The position numbers and the translations under genes are program-made. The notes beneath the pieces were generated by a model. The model searched no databases. It saw nothing but the letters and a program-made list of their open reading frames with translations, and had not been told where the DNA came from. From the NCBI RefSeq assembly GCF_024701375.2, contig NZ_CP113910.1, positions 4,030,001 to 4,094,000 on the forward strand: a stretch of 64,000 nt of DNA. Reading direction: 5' to 3'. The stretch comes from Streptomyces sp. KMM 9044. GTDB taxonomy: Bacteria > Actinomycetota > Actinomycetes > Streptomycetales > Streptomycetaceae. Of this stretch, positions 46,746 through 57,642 are shown piece by piece (positions within the stretch are counted from its first letter, which is position 1; each line of letters begins with the position of its first letter).

Positions 46746-49700
46746 GTGAGTTTGAGACGGGGACGCCGCGCCGACGGCGCGGACGGGAGACCGGTGTCCC
46801 GTATGACTGGGGCGGTGGTCCTGGCGGTGGTGACCACACTGGGGCTGGTGTCGGCCCCGCCTGCAGTGGCCGACGAAGCGCAGCCTCCGCTGTCGGAAGG
46901 ACAGAAGGCGCTCGCCGAAGCCCAGGAGTCGGGGCAACGGGTCGAGGTGACCGGTGAGCGGACGGAGCGTACGACGGTGTACGCCAACCCGGACGGATTC
47001 ACGTTCACGCTGGAGGAGTCCGCGGTCCCCGTGCGGGTGCCCACTTCCGGCGGGGGATGGCAGGCACCGGACGCCACTTTGGAGGCCCGCGACGACGGGA
47101 CGGTGGCGCCGAAGGCGGCGGCGGTGGAGATGGAGTTCTCCGGGGGGCGGGGACGCCGGGCGGCTCATCAAGATTTCCGAGCAGGGACGGTCTCTGCAAC
47201 TGGGTTGGCCGGGCAAACTTCCCAAGCCCGAGTTGGACGGGGCCAGCGCGCTGTACCCGGAGGTGTTGCCGGGCGTCGACCTGAGGATCACCGCCTCGGT
47301 GGAGGGCTTCCGCCACGTGCTGGTGGTCAAGACACCCGAGGCCGCGGCCTCGAAAGAACTTCAACAGATCGACTACTCCCTGAAGACCACTAGCCTGGAC
47401 ATTCTTGACTCTGCTGCTCAATTCGGCGAGCGATCACGTGCCGTGCTTTCAGGGCTCGGCCGCGCCCGGCCTGCCTGCATCTGCGACGCGCTCTGAAGGC
47501 CGTATCGGCACGGCGTCATCACGCCGGGTAATTGCGCAGCAGAGTCATTCTTAAGGGCAAAGCGGGCAACCTGACCGCGGTCGACGACGACGGCAACCGG
47601 GTCTTCCGGGCCCCGCCCGCCCAGATGTGGGACTCCGCCGGCGCGGTGCCCGATGCGCAAGCCAGGTCCCTGCCAGCAGCCCCGGTGGATCCCACAGATG
47701 CTGACGGCTCGGATCCCGCCGAGATCGGTGCGTCTTCCGTGGAGGGCACTGAACCCGGCGCGGGAGACAACGTCATCACCATGGACGTAAAGGTCTCCGA
47801 CACCGCGCTGACGGTGGTCCCAGATGCGGAGATGCTCACCGGGACGGAGCCGTCGGCGTTTCCGCTGTACATCGATCCGACGGTGACCTGGGGCGAGTCG
47901 GAGCGCACGCTGCTGCGCAGCGACGGCTATGAGTCGTACGGCTGGGGTAACGGCAGTGACGGTCTGGGCAAGGGTGTCGGCAAGTGCGGTACCTGGAACG
48001 GTTACTACTGTGGCCCGGGCTATGTGCAGCGTCTGTACTTCGAGTTCTCGCCCGCCAGCCTGAAGGGTAAGCACGTCCTGGATGCCACGTTCCGGGTGAC
48101 CGAGCCGTGGGCGTTCCAGTGCGACCCTCGCTGGGTGGACCTGGTGCGTACGAACAACATCTCCTCGTCCACGACGTGGTCCTCGCGTCCCAAGCATTTG
48201 GACCTGATGGGCGACCGGCATGTCTCGGCAGGCCGGGGTTCACTGTGCGACCCGAACTCGCCGGACGCGCCGATCGAGTTCAACGACAACCCGGCCGAGT
48301 CGGACGAGAACCTCACCCCGACGGTGCGGAACTTCGCGGCGGGCAAGTTCTCCCGGCTCACGCTGATGCTCAAGGCCAAAGATGAGACGGACACCTCGGC
48401 GTGGAAGCGGTTCAAGAACGACGCCGTCCTCGCCGTCGACTTCGTCGGCCTGCCGGACAAGCCCACCGGCATCGGCCTGGTGACCGGCTCGGGCACGGTG
48501 TGCGAGACCAGCGCGTCGGACCCGGCGATCGTCTCCGATCCGACGCCGGCCTTGGCGGCGACCACCCAGACCAAGCCGGGCGGCGAGAAGGACGCCCAGC
48601 TGCGCGTCTACTTCGACGTCGACCACAAGAACAGCGACGGCACATGGTCGGACACCACGGCCGGCAACGGGGACCTGCGGCCCTCGTCCGGGTATGTGGG
48701 CGACGGGGTGAAGTTGACCATGTCCTGGTCGACTCTGACCGAGGGGAAGTTGTACCGGTACCGGGCGTGGGTTCGCTCGTACTACAACGGCGGCAGCAGT
48801 CATCTGTCGGGGCCGTCGAACGCCTCGACGACCGGCTGGTGCTACTTCAAGGTCGACCCGACCGCCCCCGATGCGCCGAAGATCACTGTGGGTAGCCCCT
48901 ATTCGGCCTGCACCGATACGGCATGCCAGGCGGGCGGTGGTCCCGGGCAGAAGGCAACCTTCACGTTCGCGCCCGCCACCGGGGACGCGAACAACGTCGC
49001 CTACCAGTACAAGCTGTCTTCGGCGGACTCCTGGTCGACCGCGATCAGCGGCTCGACAGTGACCAGAGACATCACTCCCTCACGTTCCGGCACCCACAGG
49101 GTGCACGTGCGCGCGAAGGACGATGTCGGGCGCTGGGGTGCTCAGGGCGTGGTCGACTTCCTCGTTGCCGCGGGTGAGGGGCCGGTCGGCCGCTGGCACT
49201 TCGACGAGGCGAGTGGAGTCGCCGTCGACTCGGCTACTGCCGACGGCAACGACGACGCGGTTCTGGGCGGCGGTGCCCTACGCGATGACCGAGGACGGCG
49301 TGGACTGGTCACGCACGACGCCGAGGGGCAGCCCCTGGAGGAAATGATCACGGACAAGGGACTGTCGCTGAACGGCAGCACCGCCTACGCGGAGACCAGC
49401 GAGCCGGTGCTGGAGACCCGCTCGGCCTACACGGTCTCCGCCTGGGCGCGGCTCGACGAGGGCGGCAAGAACGCCTCCGTGCTCGCGCAGCCCGGGGGAG
49501 GGGGCAACACGTTCATGCTCTGGTACCTGGCCGATGTGAAGAAGTGGTACTTCGGCGTGCGCGACCAGGACGGCTCCACTCTCTGGGGGAGGTATTCCGC
49601 CTACCCCGCCCAGACGGGTGTATGGACCCATCTGGCAGGCAGCTACGACCCTGCCACGGAGGAGCTGATTTTCTACGTGGACGGCCGTCGGCAGGGCCAG

Positions 49701-50585
49701 TCCCTTACGACCGACGCGGGCTCTTTGGCGTCCGACGGAGGGCTGCAGTTCGGCCGTTACAAATTTCCGAGCGGCAACGCCACGTACTACTTCCCCGGCT
49801 CGATCGACGAAGTCGCCGTCTGGCAAAGGGTCCTGACCCACGAGGAGATCGCGGACGAGACACGGCTGCTGGTCTCGGAGAACTTCGCCGGCGTCGAGCT
49901 GGTGGCTGACTGGAACGCTGCTCGGGGAAGCGGAACGACTGTCGCGGACACCACATCCGGCTACGGCCGGAGCCTGACACTGAACAGCGGCGCCGCCATC
50001 AGCGACGAGGTAATCGTCCTGGACGGAGTGGACGACGCGGCCACGGCCCCGGGTCCGCTGGTGTACGACCATGCCCCTTTCACCGTGTCCACGCTCGTCG
50101 AGCTGGACTCCGCGAAGTTGCTGAGCAAGGACATCGGGTACACCGGCCAGGTCCTGGGCCAGCGTACGGAAGACGGCTCGGCCTGGGGTCTCTGGTATGA
50201 GCTGACCGGCAAGGACACCGTCCTGGACGAGGAAACGCTGGAGGAGACCACGATCCCGGTGGGCGTCTGGCATTTCGGCCGACTGAACGCTGATGGCACC
50301 TTCTCATCGGTGGTTTCCGACGAAGTGGCGGCTCTGGACAGCCAGGTGCGGCTGACCGGCATCTACGACTCGCTGTACGGCACGATCAGCCTCTATCTCG
50401 GCTATGGGCAGAACGGCGACGCGAAGGCGTTCACCGTCCAGCTGGGCACCGGGGACTTCGCTATCGGTAAGGGCTTCACCAGCGGCGCATGGCAGCACTA
50501 CCTGCCCGCCCGGGTCTCCGAAGCCCGTCTGTGGGCCGGGGCTATGGCGAGCTCGGAGCAGATCGAAGCCCGCGTGGGTGACTGA
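46746..50585 (+). pseudogene. Secreted LamG-domain protein, broken by a frameshift and a MITE
   Basis: GTG 46746 starts a signal peptide (MTGAVVLAVVTTLGLVSA). Frame is lost at 47142-47147, where six G stand where five keep the frame; the next frame (GRLIKISEQGRSLQLGWPGK) runs into a 142-bp insertion at 47406-47547, and the main body resumes at about 47552 (KGKAGNLTAVDDDGNRVFRA). The body holds fibronectin-like parts and two LamG/concanavalin-type regions (GPVGRWHFDEASGVAVDSAT, YTVSAWARLDEG, WTHLAGSYDPATEELIFYVD). It resembles the surface partners that accompany RHS proteins in Streptomyces. Repaired it would be near 1230 residues. Confidence 0.85.
47406..47547. mobile_element. 142-bp MITE with 18-bp terminal inverted repeats and TTCT target duplication
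   Basis: The left end TGACTCTGCTGCTCAATT and the right end (reverse complement TGACTCTGCTGCGCAATT) differ at one of 18 positions. TTCT flanks both sides (47402-47405 and 47548-47551). Removing the element and one TTCT (146 bases) joins the reading frames of the LamG gene exactly (LDI then LKGKAGNLTAV). It encodes no transposase, so it depends on one elsewhere. Confidence 0.9.
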
Positions 50586-50646
50586 CACAGCACACCACTC
50601 GCAGACTTTCACGGATCCGGAATAAACGGGGCAGAAACGGATAATC

Positions 50647-53600
50647 ATGGCTTTTGGCATAGGTGCATCAAAGAGGGTGCAGGGCAGGAGAAGACGGAGC
50701 GTCGGGGCTGTCGTGACGGTCCTGGCCCTGTCCCTCATGGCCCCGACAGGACTGGTGGCCCCGGCAGCCCAGGCCTCGGACAAAGGGCTTGGGCGCCCAG
50801 ACACCCCCAATCAGCGTGTGAGCAAGGTCAGGGAGATCGAAAGTCCCGGAGCGAAGAAGGCTCGCGCGAAAGTCGCCAAGGAGAAGAAGGCCGACACCGA
50901 GCGTGCCCGAAAGGCCCGGACAGAGCGGGAAGCGGCTTGGCCCGAGCAGGGTGACGCGCGCGTCGAACTGGACACCGGCAAGCGCGGCCGGGCGAAGCCC
51001 GGCGGCCTTCCCGTCAGCATCGCTCCGGCCGGAGGCAAGAACAGCGCCGAACCCGGCACCACGGCACGGATCACGGTCCTCGGCCAGAAAGCCGCCAGAA
51101 AGGCCGGTATCACCGGTGTGCTGCTGACTGTCGAGGCGGACGAGGCAGGAAAGGCCGAACTCGGCATCGACTACGGCGGTTTCGCCTCGGCAGTCGGAGG
51201 CGGTTGGGCCTCCCGGCTGCGTCTGGTACGCCTTCCCGACTGTGCGTTGGACACACCGGAGAAGGCCGCTTGCCGCACCACCACGCCGGTCAAGTCCGAC
51301 AACGACCTTGCCCATCAGACGATCACGGCCTCCGTGCCGCTGGCCGAGGCCGGCGACGGCCCTCCGTCCCGGCTGGCCCGCGTGGCTTCCGCGGACACAT
51401 CGGTGTTCGCCGTGACCGCGGCTGCCCCGGGGGCGGGCGAGTCTCCGTCGGGCACCGGTGACTACTCGGCCACCGAACTCTCGGAATCCTCGTCCTGGGA
51501 AGCTGGGGACAACTCCGCTTCGTTCAGCTGGAACTACGACTTCAACATGCCGCCTGCGGCGTCCGGTCCGACGCCGGAGCTGTCCCTGTCGTACGACTCG
51601 GGCGGCGTCGACGGCCGTACCGCCACCACCAACAACCAGGGCAGCGCGGTCGGTGAGGGCTTCGGTCTGACCGAGTCCTACATCGAGCGGTCCTACGGCT
51701 CCTGTGAAGACGACGGTCACGACGACGTCCATGACCGGTGCTGGAAGTACGACAACGCGCAGCTGGTCCTGAACGGCAAGGCGACCCGCCTGGTGAAGAA
51801 GTCCGGGGACTGGGAGAGCACCTGGCGGCTGGAGAACGATGACGCATCGACCGTGACCCGCTCCACGGGTGCCGACAATGGCGACGGCAACGGCGAGTAC
51901 TGGACCGTCATCACCGGCGACGGCACCAAGTACGTCTTCGGCCTGAACAAGCTCGACGGCGCCACCGACCAGCGCACCAACTCCGTCTGGACGGTGCCCG
52001 TCTTCGGCGACGACTCCGGCGAACCCGGCCACGCCAACGGCGACACCTTCGGCGAGCGGTCGGCGACCCAGGCATGGCGGTGGAATCTCGACTACGTCGA
52101 GGACACCCACGGAAACGCCTCCACGTACTGGTACGCCAAGGAGACCAACCACTACAAGAAGAACAAGGCCACCACCGCCAACGCCTCCTACACCCGCGGC
52201 GGCTACCTGAAGGAGATCAAGTACGGGCTGCGCAAGGGCGCGCTGTTCACCGACGACGCGGACGCCAAGGTCACCTTCAGCCACGCCGAACGGTGCACCG
52301 TCTCGGACTGCTCGTCACTGACCAAGGACACCGCCAAGAACTGGCCCGACGTCCCCTTCGACGCCATCTGCACCGACGGCGACGACGACTGCTTGGGCAC
52401 CGGCCCGTCGTTCTTCTCTCGCAAGCGCCTGACCGGCATCGACTCCTTCTCGTGGAACGCCGCCACCGGCGCCCACGACCCAGTGGACTCCTGGGACTTC
52501 ACTCAGGAGTACCTGGACGGAGGGGACATCGGTGACACCTCCGACCATGTCCTGACCCTGAAGTCGATCAAGCGGACCGGCAAGGCCGGTGGTACTCCCA
52601 TCGCCCTCAACCCCGTGTCGTTCACCTACCAGTGGCGGGAGAACCGGGTGGACGGCACCGACGACATCTTGCCGCTGACCCGGCCCCGTATCTCCACGGT
52701 CACCTCGGAGACCGGCTCGATCACCACGGTGACCCTGTCCTCGCCGGAGTGCGTGCGCAATGAGGTGATGGGCGCCGCCGAAGACACCAACACTCGCTCC
52801 TGCTTCCCGCAGTACTGGAACATCAACGGCTCCGACGAGGCGTCAGTGGACTGGTTCCACAAGTACCGGGTGGAGGCCGTCGTCGTCTCGGACCCGGCGG
52901 GCGACAATGACGCGGTCGAGTACGCCTACGACTACAGCGGCGCCGCCTGGCACCACAGCGACGACCCCTTCACCCCCAAGGACGAACGCACCTGGTCCGA
53001 CTGGCGCGGCTACCGTCAGGTCACCGTCCATACCGGCGCCGAGGACACCACCCGCTCCAAGACGGTCTCTCTCTACATGCAGGGCATGCACGGCGACAAG
53101 AGGAAGGACGGCACTACCCGTTCGGTCTCCGTCGCCCCGCTGACCTCCCCGTCCATCGGCATCGCGAGCATTACCGACAGCGACCAGTACCGGGGCATAC
53201 GGCGCGAGCACGTCACCTATAACGGCTCGACCCCGATCACCGTCGAGGTGACCGATCCATGGTCGAAGGAGACCACCCGCCAGAGCGCGCCCGGCGCCGC
53301 CGACCACGTGGCCCGCTACGTCCGTACGGCCAAGTCGACCCTCCATACGTATCTGTCCGCCGCGAGCACCTGGCGTGCCCGCGCGATCGCCACCACCTAC
53401 GACGACTACGGCATGCCCGTCACCGTCGACGACTCCGGTGAGGTCGGCAAGAGCGGCGACCAGACCTGCACCCGCACGTGGTACGCGCGCAACGACGCGG
53501 TCGGCATCAACGACCTCGTCTCCCGTACCCGTACGGTCGGGCAGTCCTGTTCGGTTGTCGACACCAGTCTGAGCCTGCCGGCGAACTCGGATGCCCGTGG

Positions 53601-56600
53601 CGACGTCCTGTCCGACACCGCCACCGTCTACGACAACCCCTCCGCCACGACGTGGTCGGCCTCCCAGAAGCCCACCAAGGGTGCGGCCACCTGGACTGGT
53701 CGTGCCACCGGATACGGCACAACGGCGGGCCCGGACGGGCTGCGTCCGGCCTCGGGCTGGCAGGCCACGACGACCACCACGTACGACGTCCTCGGCCGTC
53801 CCGTCGACGTCGCCGATGCCGACGGCAACATCACCACCACCGCCTACACCCCTACCACCGTAGGCCCGTTGACCAAGACGATCGTCACGAACCCCGAGGG
53901 CCACAGGACGACCAGTTTCCTGGACCCCAGGCACGGCCAGGCCCTGCGCGTGTACGACGCCAACCTGAAGAAGACCGAGTCCACCTACGACGCCCTCGGC
54001 CGCCTGACCGCGGTCTGGCTGCCCAACCGCAACAAGGCCGCCGGCTACAGCGCGAACACCACCTACACGTACCGGATCAACAACAGCGAGCCGTCTTGGG
54101 TATCCACCTCGACCCTGAAGAAGGACGGCGAGACGTACAACACCAGCTACGAGCTGTACGACTCGATGATGCGGCCGCTGCAGAACCAGGCCCCCACCCC
54201 GCTCGGCGGCCGGGTACTCACCGACACCCGCTACGACACACGCGGTCTGGCCTACGAGAAGTACGAGGACATCTTCGACAGCACGTCCACACCGAACGGC
54301 ACCTACACACGTGCGGAGCACGGCGAGGCGCCCGCGCAGACCGAGACGGTGCACGACGGTGCGGAGCGACCGACCACCAGCACCCTGTATGTGTACGGGG
54401 TGAAGAAGTGGTCGACCACCACCAGCTACACCGGTGACTCCACCGCGACCACCGCCCTCCAGGGCGGCTCGGCCACCCGCACCCTCATCGACGCCCGCGG
54501 CCGTACCGGCGAGACCCGCCAGTACGCGGGCACCAGCCCGACCGACCCCCAGTTCGGCGGCGGCTCGGGGACGGCCTCGTACACCTCCACCAAGTTCCAG
54601 TACATGCTGGACGACCAGAAGTCCCGGGTCACCGGGCCCGACGGAGCGCAGTGGACGTACGGCTACGACCTGTTCGGCCGCAAGACCAGCGCGGACGATC
54701 CCGACAAGGGCCTGACCCGGATGGCCTACGACAAGCTGGACCGACTCACCAAGGCCACCGACTCCCGCGGCAAGAGCGTCATCACCGGCTATGACGTACT
54801 CGGCCGCATCACCGGCACCTGGACGGGCTCGAAGACCGACGCCAACCAGCTGACTGCCTTCACCTACGACACCCTTCTCAAGGGTCTGCCGGACGCGAGC
54901 ACCCGCTACATCGGTGGCAAGACCGGCAAGGCGTACAGCAAGGTCGTCACCGGCTACGACAGTCTGTCTCGGCCCACCACCACCGAACTGACCCTGCCGG
55001 GCTCCGACCCGCTCGTCACGGCGGGCGCGCCGGCCACCCTGGAGTTCGAGAACCGCTACAACATCGACGGCACGCTGCAGAGCACCAAGGAACCCGCGCT
55101 CGGCGGTCTGCCCTCGGAGATTGTCGACTACGGCTACACCAGCCTCGGTCAGGTCATCTCCATCGGCGGCAGCACCGGCTACCTGCTCGACGTGGACTAC
55201 TCCGCCCTCGGCCAGGCCCAGCAACTCGTGCTCGGCACCGCGAACACCGAGGAGCACAAGAAGGCGTACGTCGCCAACACCTGGGAGAAGGGCACCGGCC
55301 GCCTCCTCGGCAGTCACGTCACGGACCAGACCCACCCCTACAAGCTGCAGAACCTCGTCTACTCCTACGACCAGGCGGGCAACGTCACGTCCGTTGCCGA
55401 CACCAGCACCCTCGGCGGCACCGCAGCGGCGGAGACCCAGTGCTTCGCCTACGACGGCCACCGGCGCCTGACCGAGGCGTGGACGCCCGCCTCGCAGAAG
55501 TGCTCCGATCCCCGCAGCGCGACCAGCCTGGACGGCAGGGCCCCGTACTGGACCAGCTACACCTACAACGACGCTGGCCAGCGCACCACGGAGACCGCCC
55601 ACACCATCACTGGAAACACCACCACGACCTACTGCTACGAGAGGGACGACCAGCCCCACGCCCTGACCGGCACCAGCACAAAGGCGGACTGCACCGCCCC
55701 GGACCGCGCGTTCGACTTCGACAGCACCGGCAACACCACCAGCCGGCCTGACGGCACCGCCACCCAGGACCTCGAATGGTCCGACGAGGGCAAGCTGACA
55801 AGCCTGACCGAGAGCGGCAAGACCAGTGACTACCTGTACGGGGCTGACGGAACCCTCCTCATCCGCAGTACCGAGGGTGGGGAACGCATCCTCTATGTGG
55901 GGGCGACGGAGCTGCATGTGCGGGCAGGCGGCAGCACCTGGGCCCAGCGCCACTACGGCTCCGGCGGCCTGACCGTCGCCGTCCGTTCCAACGAGAGCGG
56001 CAGCAACGAGCTCAGCTATCTCGTCACCGATCAGCACGGCACGGCAACCCTGGCCATCGACGCCACGGACCAGGCGTTCTCTCGGCGCTACACGACCCCG
56101 TTCGGCGCACCGAGGGGTAGCGTCACCGGGTCGGCGTGGCCCGACGACAAGGGCTTCCTCGGCAAGACCACCGATACCGGTACGGGGCTCACCCACGTCG
56201 ACGCTCGTCAGTACGACGCCGAAATCGGCCAGTTCATCAGCGTCGATCCACTCCTGCAGACGGGTGTGGGGCAGACCCTCAACGGCTACAGCTACGCGGT
56301 CCAGAACCCGGCAACCGTCGCCGACCCCTCCGGCCTCGGCGTCCCCGAGTGCAACGAGCCGCAGAAGTATGGCATCACGTGTCGGGGCGGCATTCCGGTC
56401 AGCAGTGGCAAGAAGAAGGCCACCAGCAGCAGTGGTGAAGGGCCGGTCCGCGCCTGCCGCTGTGGATCGCGTCCCCCGCTCGTCAAGGGCATGAAGCCTA
56501 CCGGCCTCGGAGGCATCCCGGGCAGCCGCAACCTCACCCTGCCCTCGACACCCGCCCCCAAGGGCTGGCTGAAGACCACCCCGCCTCCGCCCAACCCCGG

Positions 56601-57084
56601 GCCCAAGCCGAAGGCCGAGGCCAACAAGGGCTGGTTCGAGAAGGGCCTGGACTACTTCCTGTCGTACAGCGACACCGTCGGAATCTGCGGGAGCGGAAGC
56701 ATTATGGCCGGGGCAGGAAAGGGAAGAACCGCCTGTTTGATGCGGGTCGGAGACGACTACGCGTTCACCTGGACGAGAGAAGATCTGTCCGGGCCAGAGG
56801 CAGGCCTCGGCTTCACCGGTGACCTCGTGTGGAGCAACGCTGACTCCATTGATCAGGTCCGCGGCGAGGCGGGGGGTTTCAATGGAACCCTCGGGCCAGT
56901 CTCCCTCGCACATCGCGGAACCTACGGGACCAGGAACAGCAGAGGCGATATCGTCCACAGCGTCATCTTTAGCGCAGGTCCCCAGGCAGGTCTGGGCGGC
57001 AGCTTCGGGTCGGGCTACACACACATCGTCCGTGTGGACACCGTCGTAGGAGAGGTCGCCGATTTCGTGACATTTTGGGATTAG
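50647..57084 (+). CDS. Secreted RHS/YD-repeat polymorphic toxin with variable C-terminal tip
   Basis: This 2145-residue protein has a signal peptide (VVTVLALSLMAPTGLVAPAA, cleavage near residue 43), a Lys/Arg/Glu-rich region, an SpvB/TcdB-like beta-propeller start (PTPELSLSYDSGGVDGRTAT), YD repeats about 1040-1450 (YDALGRLTAVW, YDLFGRKTSADDPDKG) and the RHS core near 1850-1895 (DARQYDAEIGQFISVDPLLQ). Residues to 1976 are shared with a downstream copy; residues 1977-2145 form a Gly-rich beta tip with two Cys (GICGSGSIMAGAGKGRTAC) that I cannot assign to a known toxin family. RHS shells enclose and release such tips. The small membrane gene after it is the likely immunity gene. Confidence 0.88.
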   Translation: MAFGIGASKRVQGRRRRSVGAVVTVLALSLMAPTGLVAPAAQASDKGLGRPDTPNQRVSKVREIESPGAKKARAKVAKEKKADTERARKARTEREAAWPEQGDARVELDTGKRGRAKPGGLPVSIAPAGGKNSAEPGTTARITVLGQKAARKAGITGVLLTVEADEAGKAELGIDYGGFASAVGGGWASRLRLVRLPDCALDTPEKAACRTTTPVKSDNDLAHQTITASVPLAEAGDGPPSRLARVASADTSVFAVTAAAPGAGESPSGTGDYSATELSESSSWEAGDNSASFSWNYDFNMPPAASGPTPELSLSYDSGGVDGRTATTNNQGSAVGEGFGLTESYIERSYGSCEDDGHDDVHDRCWKYDNAQLVLNGKATRLVKKSGDWESTWRLENDDASTVTRSTGADNGDGNGEYWTVITGDGTKYVFGLNKLDGATDQRTNSVWTVPVFGDDSGEPGHANGDTFGERSATQAWRWNLDYVEDTHGNASTYWYAKETNHYKKNKATTANASYTRGGYLKEIKYGLRKGALFTDDADAKVTFSHAERCTVSDCSSLTKDTAKNWPDVPFDAICTDGDDDCLGTGPSFFSRKRLTGIDSFSWNAATGAHDPVDSWDFTQEYLDGGDIGDTSDHVLTLKSIKRTGKAGGTPIALNPVSFTYQWRENRVDGTDDILPLTRPRISTVTSETGSITTVTLSSPECVRNEVMGAAEDTNTRSCFPQYWNINGSDEASVDWFHKYRVEAVVVSDPAGDNDAVEYAYDYSGAAWHHSDDPFTPKDERTWSDWRGYRQVTVHTGAEDTTRSKTVSLYMQGMHGDKRKDGTTRSVSVAPLTSPSIGIASITDSDQYRGIRREHVTYNGSTPITVEVTDPWSKETTRQSAPGAADHVARYVRTAKSTLHTYLSAASTWRARAIATTYDDYGMPVTVDDSGEVGKSGDQTCTRTWYARNDAVGINDLVSRTRTVGQSCSVVDTSLSLPANSDARGDVLSDTATVYDNPSATTWSASQKPTKGAATWTGRATGYGTTAGPDGLRPASGWQATTTTTYDVLGRPVDVADADGNITTTAYTPTTVGPLTKTIVTNPEGHRTTSFLDPRHGQALRVYDANLKKTESTYDALGRLTAVWLPNRNKAAGYSANTTYTYRINNSEPSWVSTSTLKKDGETYNTSYELYDSMMRPLQNQAPTPLGGRVLTDTRYDTRGLAYEKYEDIFDSTSTPNGTYTRAEHGEAPAQTETVHDGAERPTTSTLYVYGVKKWSTTTSYTGDSTATTALQGGSATRTLIDARGRTGETRQYAGTSPTDPQFGGGSGTASYTSTKFQYMLDDQKSRVTGPDGAQWTYGYDLFGRKTSADDPDKGLTRMAYDKLDRLTKATDSRGKSVITGYDVLGRITGTWTGSKTDANQLTAFTYDTLLKGLPDASTRYIGGKTGKAYSKVVTGYDSLSRPTTTELTLPGSDPLVTAGAPATLEFENRYNIDGTLQSTKEPALGGLPSEIVDYGYTSLGQVISIGGSTGYLLDVDYSALGQAQQLVLGTANTEEHKKAYVANTWEKGTGRLLGSHVTDQTHPYKLQNLVYSYDQAGNVTSVADTSTLGGTAAAETQCFAYDGHRRLTEAWTPASQKCSDPRSATSLDGRAPYWTSYTYNDAGQRTTETAHTITGNTTTTYCYERDDQPHALTGTSTKADCTAPDRAFDFDSTGNTTSRPDGTATQDLEWSDEGKLTSLTESGKTSDYLYGADGTLLIRSTEGGERILYVGATELHVRAGGSTWAQRHYGSGGLTVAVRSNESGSNELSYLVTDQHGTATLAIDATDQAFSRRYTTPFGAPRGSVTGSAWPDDKGFLGKTTDTGTGLTHVDARQYDAEIGQFISVDPLLQTGVGQTLNGYSYAVQNPATVADPSGLGVPECNEPQKYGITCRGGIPVSSGKKKATSSSGEGPVRACRCGSRPPLVKGMKPTGLGGIPGSRNLTLPSTPAPKGWLKTTPPPPNPGPKPKAEANKGWFEKGLDYFLSYSDTVGICGSGSIMAGAGKGRTACLMRVGDDYAFTWTREDLSGPEAGLGFTGDLVWSNADSIDQVRGEAGGFNGTLGPVSLAHRGTYGTRNSRGDIVHSVIFSAGPQAGLGGSFGSGYTHIVRVDTVVGEVADFVTFWD
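55711..56575 (+). repeat. 865-bp RHS-core direct repeat, copy in the full gene
   Basis: Identical to 57643-58507 except T at 56225 against C at 58157. It encodes the end of the YD region, the RHS core and the linker up to the tip. Recombination between the copies would delete 1932 bp and exchange the tip with its small membrane gene. Confidence 0.95.
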
Positions 57085-57109
57085 AGGATCCGAAGCCTGG
57101 GGACGTTCA

Positions 57110-57158
57110 CCCCCTGTCCCCTCGCGAATGAGTCCCACATTCGCGAGGGGATAGGGGG
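57110..57158 (+). terminator. Hairpin between the toxin and small membrane gene
   Basis: CCCCTCGCGAATG pairs exactly with 57138-57150 around a 7-base loop; 8 more pairs with one mismatch extend the stem to 57110-57158. It begins 26 bases after the RHS stop. It can terminate or process the transcript, so the next gene may need its own promoter. Confidence 0.75.
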
Positions 57159-57202
57159 TGAGATACGGTATTTCCGCATGGTGTTGCCGATTGGAAATGT
57201 GA

Positions 57203-57472
57203 ATGTTGTCGACTGGTGAATTCATTATCGCGTCCGGTAGTGCGGGAGATTATCTAGGTGCGCTATGGTCAGGGGTGTTTGTGGTGATCTGCCTCGGGAT
57301 CGCCTTGAATGTGCATGATGTCGCATATCGCATCCATCGGTTTGCCATGAATCATGGCCCATTCGCTCCCGGACCCGGCTTCAGTCCGACACTCCTGAGG
57401 ATTTTGGGGGGAATTCTCGGAGTGGCCGTATTCGTGGAATTTGCGGTCTCCGTGATGGGGATCTTCCAGTAG
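57203..57472 (+). CDS. Small two-TM membrane protein, predicted immunity to the RHS tip
   Basis: The 89-residue protein has two membrane segments (ALWSGVFVVICLGIALNV and LLRILGGILGVAVFVEFAV) joined by a basic loop ending FAPGPGFSP. It lies 118 bases after the toxin stop and is clearly less GC-rich than its surroundings. Its layout, including the motif LxRILG before the second helix, recurs in the small protein after the spare tip. Position and pairing suggest immunity; no known family is recognised. A membrane immunity protein would imply a membrane-acting tip. Confidence 0.65.
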   Translation: MLSTGEFIIASGSAGDYLGALWSGVFVVICLGIALNVHDVAYRIHRFAMNHGPFAPGPGFSPTLLRILGGILGVAVFVEFAVSVMGIFQ

Positions 57473-57642
57473 ACGGGACGTGCGCCCTAGGGCACGGGGC
57501 CCTCCGGGGTTGTTCGTGGCAACGAAAAACTCTCCAGGGGGCCCCTTCTCATGCCTGCCGAGCCTCAGAATCAGCCCCTCGAACTCCAGAGCCCATGATC
57601 ACCAGGCTCTTACCGTCCGTAAAGAAGTAACACGTTGCTTCA

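Noticed and set aside
47461..47520. A gene inside the 142-bp insertion
   Set aside because: The insertion is too short and has no coding signature; its terminal repeats and target duplication identify it as a MITE.
52843..57225. A 1460-codon open frame on the minus strand opposite the RHS gene
   Set aside because: It is the mirror of a very GC-rich gene; no domain or ribosome site, Val/Gly/Ala/Arg-biased translation. The plus-strand RHS protein has clear domains.
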